Origin: Deltaproteobacteria bacterium
Lineage (GTDB): Bacteria; Desulfobacterota; Syntrophia; Syntrophales; UBA2210
DNA: 11,185 nucleotides
Assembly (NCBI GenBank): GCA_016935935.1
Contig: JAFGPZ010000054.1
Location: 1-11,185 of the forward strand
Reading direction: 5' to 3'
Positions 1 through 7,504 of the stretch are shown here, one piece after another. Positions within the stretch are counted from its first letter, which is position 1. Every line of letters starts with the position of its first letter. The position numbers and the translations under genes are program-made. Below the pieces are notes generated by a model. That model made no database searches. It worked only from the letters and a program-made list of their open reading frames with translations, and was not told the DNA's origin.

Positions 1-846
1 ATCATCGATTTTCTTCCGGATGCAACCGTTGCAATCGATTTGGAGGGAAACGTTATCGCGTGGAATCGCGCGATTGAAGAGATGACAGGGGTGCCAGCCG
101 AAGAGATGCTGGGAAAGGGAAAACATGAGTATGCACTGCCCTTTTATGGAAAACGACGCCCCATTATGATCGATCTGGTGCTTAACCCTGACAAAAAAAT
201 AGAGAAGCATTATTCTTATGTCCTGAAACGGCAGAAGGATCTATTGATCGTCGAGACGTGGGTCCCCTGCTTGAAAGGAAAACCAGCCTTTCTCTGGGGT
301 AAGGCGACCCCTCTCTATAACAGCAAAGGTGAGATCATCGGTGCCATTCAATCTATCCGAGATATAACCGAACGCAAGCATGCGGAGGAGGCGTTAATAA
401 AACGAGAAGAAGATCTCGAAATCAAAACACATGAATTGGAAGATTTGAATACAGCCTTGCGGGTTTTATTACGACAAAGAGACGAAGATCGTATTGATCT
501 TGAAGAAAAAATATTATCTAACATTAAAACATTAATTTTACCATACGTCGAGAAGATGAAGAACCACACTGACCCGAAAGGTACCTCTTATATAAATGTC
601 CTTGAGTCAAATTTAACAGAAATTGTTTCCCCCTTTGCCAAGAAATTATCCAACAAATATATGGATTTCACCAACAGGGAAGTGCAGATTGCCTCTCTAA
701 TTCGAGAAGAAAAAACCACAAAGGAGATCGCGGAACTCCTGAATATTTCAGATAGCGCGGTCAATGTATACCGTTATCATATCAGGAAAAAATTGAATCT
801 GTCTAAAAAACAGAACCTCCGAGCATATCTAACATCCCTTGACTGA
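1..846 (+). CDS. PAS sensor / LuxR-type transcriptional regulator (5' truncated)
   Basis: The reading frame is open from base 1, so the gene begins outside the window; 281 residues are visible. Residues about 1-110 form a PAS domain (LPDATVAIDLEGNVIAWN near the start) ending in the PAC motif IRDITERKHAEEAL. A charged coiled-coil-like linker of about 50 residues follows, then a middle segment, and residues about 220-281 form a LuxR-type helix-turn-helix (FTNREVQIASLIREEKTTKE, then IAELLNISDSAVNVYRYHIR). PAS-LuxR proteins with this linker are common next to acyl-CoA operons in anaerobic deltaproteobacteria. It probably senses a small ligand or redox state and controls the acyl-CoA operon downstream, on the same strand; the target is inferred from position only. 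No response-regulator receiver domain is seen in the visible part. Confidence 0.88.
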   Translation: MIDFLPDATVAIDLEGNVIAWNRAIEEMTGVPAEEMLGKGKHEYALPFYGKRRPIMIDLVLNPDKKIEKHYSYVLKRQKDLLIVETWVPCLKGKPAFLWGKATPLYNSKGEIIGAIQSIRDITERKHAEEALIKREEDLEIKTHELEDLNTALRVLLRQRDEDRIDLEEKILSNIKTLILPYVEKMKNHTDPKGTSYINVLESNLTEIVSPFAKKLSNKYMDFTNREVQIASLIREEKTTKEIAELLNISDSAVNVYRYHIRKKLNLSKKQNLRAYLTSLD

Positions 847-938
847 TATTAAATATTTCTTAAGAATTGTTATAATCTTTTTAATATTGCCTTTTTACTT
901 TTCTCCCGATAAAAAGACAAATAATGAATTCCTGAAAA

Positions 939-952
939 TGACTCGCGAGTCA
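939..952. promoter_or_regulatory. Perfect 14-bp palindrome, candidate regulator site
   Basis: TGACTCGCGAGTCA is a perfect inverted repeat without spacer. It lies about 90 bp after the PAS-LuxR stop codon and 200 bp before the CoA-transferase start. LuxR-type HTH domains bind as dimers to short dyads, so it is a plausible operator for the adjacent regulator. No second copy of this motif was seen in the window. Confidence 0.4.
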
Positions 953-1043
953 GGAAGAGAACTTTGCTGTAACTGGTAAGGCTCTGTTCAAAGGAAGTTG
1001 TGTGTCTCGCGCCTGTTACTTTCGGGTAATGTTAATTGTTGAG

Positions 1044-1074
1044 AGGTCACGGATGCACGTTCGTGGCCTTTTTT
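1044..1074 (+). terminator. Rho-independent terminator or attenuator
   Basis: The stem pairs 1044-1051 with 1062-1069 (AGGTCACG against CGTGGCCT, one G-T wobble), with a 10-nt loop, followed directly by a run of six T (1069-1074). It is about 200 bp downstream of the PAS-LuxR stop and 77 bp upstream of the CoA-transferase start. It could end the regulator transcript, end a small RNA, or act as an attenuator in the operon leader. Confidence 0.7.
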
Positions 1075-1151
1075 GATGTTATGGTCTGTAACCTAAGAAA
1101 ATTATTGGCTAGTTTTTTTCAACAACTGAAAAGATAAAGGGGGAAATAAGT

Positions 1152-2531
1152 ATGAAGTGGCAAGAAGAATATAAAAGAAAAGTTGGATCCTTCGAGGACG
1201 CTGCAAAACAGGTCAAATCCGGCGATATGGTAGGAATCGGACTTGCGATTGGTGCATGTTCGCCGCCGATGTTCGATGCCATTTTGGATCGTTGGGAGCA
1301 ATTAGAGAATGTGCGCATTAATGATTCCGTTCCGGTGCGTCCGTCCAAGCTGTATGATCTCGATTATATGCTGCAACTCGACGGCCACATCAACTATGAT
1401 CCCTGCTTCGGCATGCCGTTAACACGAAGAATAAATGAGTCGAGATTTACTGATTATTTCGTTGAACAAAGCTCAGATCTGGGAGATCGCTATGCAAAGT
1501 GGTCGGATGTATTCATCTGCATGGTGACCCCCCCTAATAGCCAGGGATATGTCAACTTGGGGCTGAGTAATTTTTATTCGATGGAGGCTATAAGGGAAGG
1601 GAGGGCATCCGGCAAGCTGCGAGTCGCAATTGCAGAGGTCAATGATCAAATGCCGACTATTTTCGGGAATAACTGGCTGCATATATCCGAGTTTGATTGT
1701 TTTGTGGAACATTCATCTTCAATCCCGGCGGTAACCAGGGCAGCGCCCGGAGAAAAGGAGAAGATAATCGGAGAATACGTACTGGAATTGATCAACGACG
1801 GAGACACCCTGCAAATGGGAATCGGCGCGATACCTGAAGCTGTTATCGCCGGACTGGAAGGCAAACATGACATAGGCATCCATACGGAAATGTTTCCCGT
1901 CGGATTACCTCAATTGGTCGAAAAAGGAATTGTCACGAACGAACGGAAGCCTTTCCATAAAGGTGTCACGACAGCCACATTCTGTATAGGTGATAAGAGC
2001 ATGTACGATTATGTTCACGAAAATCCTGCCTGCGAGTTTTATCCCGCTTCATACACCAACTATCCCGGTTTTATCGCCCAGCATCCCAATGTCGTGGCAA
2101 TGAACATGGGATTGATGATCGATTTTACTGGCCAGATCAACTCTGAAGGAATTGGACACAGAATGGTAAGCGGTTCAGGTGGACAGTTGGATTTTATGAT
2201 CGGGGCATATAATTCGAAAGGCGGCAGAGGGATAACCTTGATGTATTCATCGAGAACGCTCAAGGATGGTAGTCTGGTTTCATCTATCTTACCCGAACTT
2301 CCGTTGGGAACGCCCATTACGGTACCCAGGACATTCGCTCATTATGTCGTCACTGAATATGGCATCGCAGATATTAGGTACAAATCGAGAAGGGAACGCG
2401 CTGAAGCTCTTATCAATATCGCTCATCCGGATTTGCGGGAGGAATTGCGATCTCACTTAAGGAAGAATTTTTACTACCACAGAATAAAGAGTGATGAGAC
2501 TGCCTGGCAAGCCGGGATGAGAAATGGTTAA
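1152..2531 (+). CDS. Acyl-CoA:acetate-type CoA-transferase (acetyl-CoA hydrolase/transferase family)
   Basis: This 459-residue protein has the length and motifs of the family that includes 4-hydroxybutyrate and butyrate:acetate CoA-transferases. These move CoA between a donor thioester and a free acid through a glutamyl-CoA intermediate. Visible landmarks are QMGIGAIPEA (221-230), the active-site segment GIHTEMF with Glu246 as expected nucleophile, the glycine-rich SGSGGQLDF (340-348), and VTEYGIADIRYKS (400-412). No signal peptide or membrane segment is seen, so it is cytoplasmic. The start is supported by AGGGGG at 1138-1143, 8 bp upstream. As first gene of the operon it probably activates the growth substrate by CoA transfer, or recovers CoA from an acid product. 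The substrate cannot be read from the sequence. Confidence 0.9.
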   Translation: MKWQEEYKRKVGSFEDAAKQVKSGDMVGIGLAIGACSPPMFDAILDRWEQLENVRINDSVPVRPSKLYDLDYMLQLDGHINYDPCFGMPLTRRINESRFTDYFVEQSSDLGDRYAKWSDVFICMVTPPNSQGYVNLGLSNFYSMEAIREGRASGKLRVAIAEVNDQMPTIFGNNWLHISEFDCFVEHSSSIPAVTRAAPGEKEKIIGEYVLELINDGDTLQMGIGAIPEAVIAGLEGKHDIGIHTEMFPVGLPQLVEKGIVTNERKPFHKGVTTATFCIGDKSMYDYVHENPACEFYPASYTNYPGFIAQHPNVVAMNMGLMIDFTGQINSEGIGHRMVSGSGGQLDFMIGAYNSKGGRGITLMYSSRTLKDGSLVSSILPELPLGTPITVPRTFAHYVVTEYGIADIRYKSRRERAEALINIAHPDLREELRSHLRKNFYYHRIKSDETAWQAGMRNG

Positions 2532-2635
2532 TAATTGGTCCTTATTAGCTTGAGGAAACAGAAATATTCTCCCTGTGACTGTTTTTGATCAACATCACGG
2601 AGATAGAACCCGAATTCTCAGAGAGGAGATAACTT

Positions 2636-3403
2636 ATGAATATACAAGACTGTATCGCCGTAGTTACCGGAGGAGCATCGGGACTGGGCGAGGCCACGGT
2701 GCGCACTCTGGTGGGCAACGGCGCGCGGGCCGCTATTTTTGATCTTCAGGTTGAAAGGGGTGAGGCACTGGCGAAGGAACTGGGAGATAAGGCGATTTTC
2801 GTTAAAACTGATATCACCAGTGATGAAAGTGCCCAAGCGGCGGTTGATGAAACGGTAAAATGTTTCGGAGGTATCAATGTGGCCGTCAACTGTGCCGGCG
2901 TAGCCGATGCGGGAAAAATCCTGAGCAAGAAAGGTCCCTTAAATCTCGGTCATTTCAACAAGGTCATTCAGGTCAACCTGGTTGGTACGGTGAATATCAT
3001 ACGTCTGGCCGCGGAGCAGATGGTAAAAAACAACCCAAATGGAGACGGCGAGAAAGGGGTTATTGTCAATACGGCCTCGGCTGCTGCCTTTGATGGTCAG
3101 GTCGGTCAGGTTGCCTATAGTGCATCCAAGGCAGCTGTCGTGGGGATGACCTTACCCATTGCAAGGGAATGTGCTGATTACGGAATCCGGGTCATGGCCA
3201 TCGCACCCGGTCTCTTCAACACGCCCATGCTGGCGGCATTGCCGGAACCGGTTCGTGAATCCCTGGGCAAGATGGTTCCATTCCCGCCGCGCCTTGGAAA
3301 CCCGTCAGAGTATGCCCAACTTGTAAAGCACATTATTGAAAATCCAATGCTCAATGGCGAAGTGATACGGCTCGATGGTGCCATCAGAATGGCAGCGAAG
3401 TAG
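2636..3403 (+). CDS. SDR-family 3-hydroxyacyl-CoA dehydrogenase (HSD17B10-like)
   Basis: This 255-residue classical short-chain dehydrogenase has the cofactor motif TGGASGLG (11-18), Asp36 after the second beta strand (favouring NAD over NADP), NCAG (85-88), and the catalytic set Ser148, Tyr161 and Lys165 (YSASK). The insertion around 131-140 and the PGLFNTPML segment are typical of the type II 3-hydroxyacyl-CoA dehydrogenase group (HSD17B10), which oxidises 3-hydroxyacyl-CoA including 2-methyl-branched forms. A strong ribosome binding site (GAGAGGAG, 2621-2628) fixes the start. It lies 104 bp after the CoA-transferase and should perform the second oxidation of the beta-oxidation turn. Substrate range is inferred from family only. 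Confidence 0.9.
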   Translation: MNIQDCIAVVTGGASGLGEATVRTLVGNGARAAIFDLQVERGEALAKELGDKAIFVKTDITSDESAQAAVDETVKCFGGINVAVNCAGVADAGKILSKKGPLNLGHFNKVIQVNLVGTVNIIRLAAEQMVKNNPNGDGEKGVIVNTASAAAFDGQVGQVAYSASKAAVVGMTLPIARECADYGIRVMAIAPGLFNTPMLAALPEPVRESLGKMVPFPPRLGNPSEYAQLVKHIIENPMLNGEVIRLDGAIRMAAK

Positions 3404-3453
3404 AAGTGTCGGATATGCCTGATTGTGAGTATTACTCAGGCATATCCTGCTTC
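3403..3453 (+). other. Intra-operon hairpin between SDR and enoyl-CoA hydratase genes
   Basis: GGATATGCCTGA (3411-3422) pairs perfectly with TCAGGCATATCC (3436-3447) over a 13-nt loop. GAAG (3403-3406) and CTTC (3450-3453) extend the stem past an internal loop. No T-run follows, so this is not a typical terminator. It begins at the SDR stop codon and may stabilise or process the mRNA between the two genes. Confidence 0.65.
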
Positions 3454-3500
3454 ACCATTCAGACAGAAGAAAATAACATTACCATCGAAGGGGAACAAAA

Positions 3501-4280
3501 ATGGAGTACAAGACAATTCTATACGAGAAGGCCGATGGGATCGGGACAATCACATTAAACCGGCCGAAGGCCTATAACGCATTGAATTTCGCAATGTTCA
3601 AAGAATTGGATCACGCTTTTTCCGAAATTAAATGGGATGATGACGTGAAGGTGGTGATTATTACGGGAAGTGACAAATATTTCGCTGCCGGTGCCGACAT
3701 TTCGGAAGTCAGCAGCATTGGGACACCTGCTGAGGCCTATGAATTCGTCAGAGATATAGAGGCGTTTCACAGGATCGAAGACCTCGACAAACCGGTGATT
3801 GCCGCTGTCGGCGGTCTTGCCCTCGGTGGCGGTTGTGAACTGAGTATGTGTTGTGACCTTAGAATAGCAGCCGAGAATGCCATCTTCGGACAGCCCGAGA
3901 TAAAAATCGGTGTTATTCCAGGCGGTGGCGGGACGCAGCGACTGCCCCGTCTCATCGGTGCCACCAAGGCTAAAGAACTTCTCTATACGGGCGATACGAT
4001 CGACGCCCACGAGGCTTACCGTATCGGCTTGGTGAATAAGGTGGTTCCTGTAGAATCGCTCATGGATGAAGCGCGCACGATGGCGAAGAAGATCGCCCGT
4101 CAGCCAAGAATCGCCCTCAGGGCGACCAAGCTTGCCGTTAACGGCGGCATGAGCATGGATATGAAGTCAGCTGTCGCCTATGAAGCGCGCTGTTTCGAGA
4201 TCCTCTTTTCAACAGATGATCAGAAAGAGGGAACGAAGGCATTTATGGAAAAGAGAAAACCGGTCTTCAAAAACAAATAA
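3501..4280 (+). CDS. Enoyl-CoA hydratase (crotonase family)
   Basis: This 259-residue crotonase has the family's usual length. The oxyanion-hole segment FAAGADISEV is at 61-70 and GGLALGGGCELSMCCDLRIA at 104-123. Both catalytic glutamates are present, Glu113 (GGGCEL) and Glu133 (GQPEI), 20 residues apart as in the mitochondrial hydratase. The protein should hydrate a trans-2-enoyl-CoA to the (S)-3-hydroxyacyl-CoA for the upstream dehydrogenase. AAGGGG at 3488-3493 lies 7 bp before the ATG. The two Glu residues argue for a true hydratase over an isomerase or a hydrolase. Confidence 0.92.
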   Translation: MEYKTILYEKADGIGTITLNRPKAYNALNFAMFKELDHAFSEIKWDDDVKVVIITGSDKYFAAGADISEVSSIGTPAEAYEFVRDIEAFHRIEDLDKPVIAAVGGLALGGGCELSMCCDLRIAAENAIFGQPEIKIGVIPGGGGTQRLPRLIGATKAKELLYTGDTIDAHEAYRIGLVNKVVPVESLMDEARTMAKKIARQPRIALRATKLAVNGGMSMDMKSAVAYEARCFEILFSTDDQKEGTKAFMEKRKPVFKNK

Positions 4281-4344
4281 GCATAATCGCCTGCAACAAA
4301 TAGAGCTTCTTTCCAGCGCAACATGTTAAGAGAAGGAGGAAAAA

Positions 4345-5490
4345 ATGGATTTTGCACTGACCGAAGAAAATCAAATGATCAAAGATATGACTCGAAAATT
4401 TGTGGATGAAAATGTCATCCCGTATGTTGAAGAGTGGGACAAAACAGAAGAATATCCCTATCAGGTCATGTCACAGATGGGGGAATTGGGGATGATGGGA
4501 ATTCCGTTTCCGGAGAAATATGGAGGCAGCGGCGGAGACTGGGTGGGAATGCATGTGTGCATTGAGGAAATGGCCCGTGGAGACGTAACCCTGGGTGCCC
4601 TGCTGGATGTAACGAATATCATCACGAGCGAATTGAACGAGTTCGGTACCGAGGAACAGAAACAGAAGTGGATGATTGATATGGCCCAGGGGAAGACGCT
4701 GGGCGCATTCGGGCTGACCGAACCGGGCGCCGGGTCCGACGCCGGAGCCACCAAGACCACGGCGGTGCTTGATGGCAACGAGTGGGTCATCAACGGGACA
4801 AAACAGTTTATATCGAACATCGGATTCGATAATGCGTCGATCTTGATCATTACCGCCGTCACCGATGGAGGTGGAGGGGGGAAAAGGCCGTCGATTGATA
4901 CCTTTATCGTTCCCAAAGGTACTCCCGGATTCACCCTCGGGAAACGGTATGAAAAGATGTCGTGGCATCACTTTGCCACGAATGAGTGTATCTTTGAGGA
5001 TTGCCGGATCCCCAAAGACAACTTCCTGGGCGAACCGGGGAAGGGGTTTTCACAGCACCTCGCCGTGCTGCAGACCGGGCGCATCAGCATCGGGGCCTGT
5101 GCCGTAGGCCTGGCCCAGGCATGTCTCGAAGCGTCTCTGAAATACGCACAGGAACGGGTACAGTTCAGAAAACCGATATACAGCTTTCAGGCAGTTTCCT
5201 TCAAGATATCCGATATGGCCATGAATATTGAACTGGCAAGAAATATGGTACTCAAGGCAGCCTGGATGAAAGATAACCATATGCCCCATACATTGGAAGC
5301 GGCTTATGCCAAGCTTTTTGCGTCGGAGATGTGTGAAAAGGTCGCCAGCGATGCATATCAGATCCATGGGGGATACGGATTCATGAATGAATATGCCGTT
5401 TCTCGTTACTACCGGTCAAGCAAGATCCTTCAGATTGTGGAAGGGACATCAGAAATTCAGCGTCTTGTCATCGCGAGAAATCTTACATGA
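4345..5490 (+). CDS. Acyl-CoA dehydrogenase (FAD-dependent)
   Basis: This 381-residue protein is a normal-length soluble acyl-CoA dehydrogenase. The N-terminal helical domain starts with FALTEENQMIKDMTRKFV. The FAD/substrate signature GAFGLTEPGAGSDAG is near 128-142, and the C-terminal signature QIHGGYGFMNEY is near 342-353. The catalytic base is Glu366 in VEGTSEIQR, the position used by butyryl- and medium-chain enzymes, whereas isovaleryl-CoA dehydrogenase uses a different site. The usual QFGKPI reads QFRKPI here, a minor departure. It should introduce the 2,3 double bond, passing electrons to an electron-transfer flavoprotein not encoded in this window. GAAGGAGG lies close before the ATG at 4345. 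Confidence 0.93.
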   Translation: MDFALTEENQMIKDMTRKFVDENVIPYVEEWDKTEEYPYQVMSQMGELGMMGIPFPEKYGGSGGDWVGMHVCIEEMARGDVTLGALLDVTNIITSELNEFGTEEQKQKWMIDMAQGKTLGAFGLTEPGAGSDAGATKTTAVLDGNEWVINGTKQFISNIGFDNASILIITAVTDGGGGGKRPSIDTFIVPKGTPGFTLGKRYEKMSWHHFATNECIFEDCRIPKDNFLGEPGKGFSQHLAVLQTGRISIGACAVGLAQACLEASLKYAQERVQFRKPIYSFQAVSFKISDMAMNIELARNMVLKAAWMKDNHMPHTLEAAYAKLFASEMCEKVASDAYQIHGGYGFMNEYAVSRYYRSSKILQIVEGTSEIQRLVIARNLT

Positions 5491-5594
5491 CAAAATTATA
5501 ATGGTATGGATCAATGATCTTTTCAGAATAGGCTTAAGGTTGAGGTGCTAATCTTCATGACATTCCAAACTCTCTCCTTTAGGGCATTTTATGA

Positions 5595-5720
5595 GTGGGG
5601 ATTTATGAACTACTCCTGAAAGAGTTCCTTGTGGAGGAGATGGGAATCTCTGATAAATATCTGACATTGGCCAACCGTTTCATGCCATGGAATTATGGGG
5701 TATCGTGGTTTGGCCGGTGA
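5595..5720 (+). CDS. Possible small ORF or gene remnant (41 residues)
   Basis: Within the 296-bp gap between the dehydrogenase and the MaoC-like gene, a frame opened by GTG encodes 41 residues, including EFLVEEMGISDKYLTLANRF and a Trp- and aromatic-rich tail (MPWNYGVSW). Its composition looks protein-like, but there is no clear ribosome binding site for the GTG, and GGAGGA sits directly against the internal ATG at 5640, too close to work well. I do not recognise it. It could be a small protein, a decayed gene, or chance. Apart from this frame I see nothing in 5491-5786. Confidence 0.2.
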   Translation: MGIYELLLKEFLVEEMGISDKYLTLANRFMPWNYGVSWFGR

Positions 5721-5786
5721 TGCAGTTAATGAATGGATAGTGAGCAGCGTCACGAGTGGGCTGCAAGCAATGAGGGAGGTACCGTT

Positions 5787-6197
5787 ATGTTCTTTGAAGA
5801 AATCAAAGAAGGCGATGTGATCAGACCGGCACTTACGAAGCCGATTACCGGCACTGAGATCGACTTGGTGGCGCAGTTATCGGGAATGGACCTTCCCGGA
5901 TTTCTGGATGCGAAATTTGCGAAGGGCTGGGGGTTTAAAGATCGGGTAACGCCTGGGCCCTATTTGATTGGCTGCCTGATCGGGCTGTTAGCCAAACACG
6001 GTTTTCTGGCTGATGCGGTGTGGACCGGTGCGACTAATATCTTCTGGCGCACGCCGGTGTGTCCGGGCGATCGTCTTTCAGCCGAGGTAACGGTTACAGG
6101 CAAGAAGGGAGCAAAGCGAGGTGGGGGATTTATTACGTACAAATGGGTACTGAAAAATCAGAATGATGAATGTGTCGGAGAAGGAGTCAATACCTGA
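5787..6197 (+). CDS. MaoC-like hot-dog protein with degenerate active site
   Basis: The frame extends back to 5733, but GAGGGAGGT at 5772-5780 points to the ATG at 5787, giving 136 residues. FFEEIKEGDVI at the start, GFKDRVTPGPYLIG (49-62) and the TNIFWRTPVCPGDRL segment (83-97) match MaoC/(R)-hydratase hot-dog proteins. The hydratase signature, normally LSGDxNPIHxD, reads LSGMDLPGFLD (31-41), so the catalytic Asp aligns to Met34 and the catalytic His to Phe39. It is therefore probably not an ordinary (R)-hydratase. The next genes are a thiolase and a DUF35 protein; in actinobacterial steroid degradation, MaoC and DUF35 proteins assemble with thiolase-fold enzymes, so a structural or substrate-binding role is plausible. 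The alignment was made by eye. Confidence 0.75.
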   Translation: MFFEEIKEGDVIRPALTKPITGTEIDLVAQLSGMDLPGFLDAKFAKGWGFKDRVTPGPYLIGCLIGLLAKHGFLADAVWTGATNIFWRTPVCPGDRLSAEVTVTGKKGAKRGGGFITYKWVLKNQNDECVGEGVNT

Positions 6198-6214
6198 CTG
6201 TTTCCAGGACGAGC

Positions 6215-6231
6215 ATCATCAGTTTGATGAT
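6215..6231 (+). other. Small intergenic hairpin
   Basis: ATCATCA and TGATGAT form a perfect 7-bp stem over a 3-nt loop, 17 bp after the MaoC-like stop codon. There is no T-run. It is A/T rich and may only affect mRNA structure between the two genes. Confidence 0.35.
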
Positions 6232-6307
6232 CATATAAAGTGAACATTATACGAAAGGATAAATGGTACCGTTTGGGAAACGTTAATTGTCAGCAAAGGA
6301 GGAAGAC

Positions 6308-7483
6308 ATGAGAAGAGTAGCAGTGGTTGGTACAGGTCACACAAAATTCATGTTCAACTCCCCGAAGACGGGAGTTGAGATGCTTGCCGAAGCGTCAATG
6401 GCCGCCATTAATTCATCAAATTTAAAACCCAAAGACATTCAGGCCATCTACTGCGGCAATGTTTTGGGTGATTTTTCAGAGGGTCAGGGTATGGTGCAGT
6501 CATATCTTGCCAACGACATCGGATGCTTTCATGTGCCAGCTAGCAGATTCGAGGGGGCCTGTGCATCCGCAACGATGGCGATACGGGATGCCTATATGTG
6601 GGTCGCCTCGGGATTTTATGATATCGTGCTGGCCGGTGGCACCGAGAAGGCAACGGCAATGGGAACTTCCCTAGCAACGAGGACATTTGCCATGTTCGGT
6701 GACGGCCGTTATGAATATCCTTCGGGGTTTACCTTTCCTGCATTTTTCGGCATGATTGCACACTTGTACTCCAAAAAATACGGAGTTCCCCTCGAAAAAC
6801 TCAAAGAACAAATGGCACAGGTATCGGTCCAGTCACATTACTACGGTGCGAGAAACCCTAACGCACAATTCCAGAAAGAGATAACGGCGGATAAGGTATT
6901 AAACGGTTTCATGGTGACTACGCCCCTGCAGCTACTTGACTGTTGTCCCTTTTCCGACGGGGCCGCAGCCCTTGTGATAGCATCGGAAGACGTCGCCAAG
7001 AAGCTGACTGACAAACCGGTATACATTGCAGGTGTCGGCCAGGCATCGTCGGGAAAGATGAGCTCCCAGTACAAGTATCTGCCCCGGTTGCGGGCACGCG
7101 AAGTTGCCGTCAAACAGGCCTATGATATGGCCGGTGTTGGACCCGAGGATATCGATATCTGTGAACTGCACGACTGCTTCAGCATTGCAAGTATTATTGC
7201 GGCTGAAAGTCTTGGATTTGCTGAATTCGGCAAAGGGGGCGAGCTCTGGGAGAAGGGCGAAAGCCGAATCGGAGGAAAAATCCCCATCAACATTTCCGGT
7301 GGGCTGAAGTGCAAGGGTCACCCCATAGGGGCTACCGGCGCATCGCAGGTTTATGAAGTCTGTCGGCAGCTGCGGGGTGAACTGGTGGATCAGGGCAGGC
7401 AGGTCGAAGGGGCCAGAATCGGCCTTGTGGATACACTTGGTGGTGATGGAGTCATCGTCAATCTAGTTCTCAGAACAGACTGA
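6308..7483 (+). CDS. Thiolase (SCP-x/BbsB-like, DUF35-dependent acyl-CoA C-acyltransferase)
   Basis: A TTG upstream (6287) is in frame, but AGGAGG at 6297-6302 fixes the ATG at 6308, giving 391 residues. Cys85 in FEGACASATMA is the acyl-accepting nucleophile, His288 lies in ELHDCF, and His338 in GGLKCKGHPIGATGASQ. The end (VDTLGGDG) lacks the second catalytic Cys of classical thiolases, as in the SCP-x, archaeal and BbsB group that works with a DUF35 partner. The DUF35 gene follows 21 bp later. It should cleave a 3-ketoacyl-CoA with CoA. All three key residues are kept, so a thiolase is favoured over the Ltp2-type aldolases of this fold. The natural substrate is unknown. Confidence 0.9.
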   Translation: MRRVAVVGTGHTKFMFNSPKTGVEMLAEASMAAINSSNLKPKDIQAIYCGNVLGDFSEGQGMVQSYLANDIGCFHVPASRFEGACASATMAIRDAYMWVASGFYDIVLAGGTEKATAMGTSLATRTFAMFGDGRYEYPSGFTFPAFFGMIAHLYSKKYGVPLEKLKEQMAQVSVQSHYYGARNPNAQFQKEITADKVLNGFMVTTPLQLLDCCPFSDGAAALVIASEDVAKKLTDKPVYIAGVGQASSGKMSSQYKYLPRLRAREVAVKQAYDMAGVGPEDIDICELHDCFSIASIIAAESLGFAEFGKGGELWEKGESRIGGKIPINISGGLKCKGHPIGATGASQVYEVCRQLRGELVDQGRQVEGARIGLVDTLGGDGVIVNLVLRTD

Positions 7484-7504
7484 TCAATATGAGGAGGGAG
7501 ACAC

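Larger units (their letters stand above)
847..1151 (+). other. Intergenic leader before the acyl-CoA operon
   Basis: This 305-bp gap holds no convincing open reading frame. It contains a TATAAT at 871-876 without a good -35 partner, a perfect 14-bp palindrome (939-952), a possible long-range pairing between GTAAC at 969-973 and GTTAC at 1015-1019, and a terminator-like hairpin (1044-1074). The region could carry the terminator of the PAS-LuxR gene, the operator of the operon, and possibly an attenuator or a small RNA. I matched it to no known riboswitch class. Confidence 0.5.

Noticed and set aside
1110..1135. Possible sigma-54 site (TTGGC followed by a T-run) before the CoA-transferase
   Set aside because: The GC pair required at -12 is missing at the right spacing, and the adjacent regulator has no AAA+ domain in its visible part.
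3555..4010. 151-codon - strand frame inside the enoyl-CoA hydratase gene
   Set aside because: It lies fully antisense to a gene with both catalytic glutamates conserved, and no recognisable domain or ribosome binding site was seen.
4461..4971. Long open frames on the - strand (157 and 166 codons) inside the acyl-CoA dehydrogenase gene
   Set aside because: They are antisense to a well-supported gene, lack family motifs, and are rich in residues expected from reverse reading of GC-rich codons.
6308..7483. Reading the thiolase-fold enzyme as an Ltp2-type retro-aldolase
   Set aside because: The nucleophilic Cys85 and both histidines of true thiolases are present, whereas such aldolases lose the Cys.
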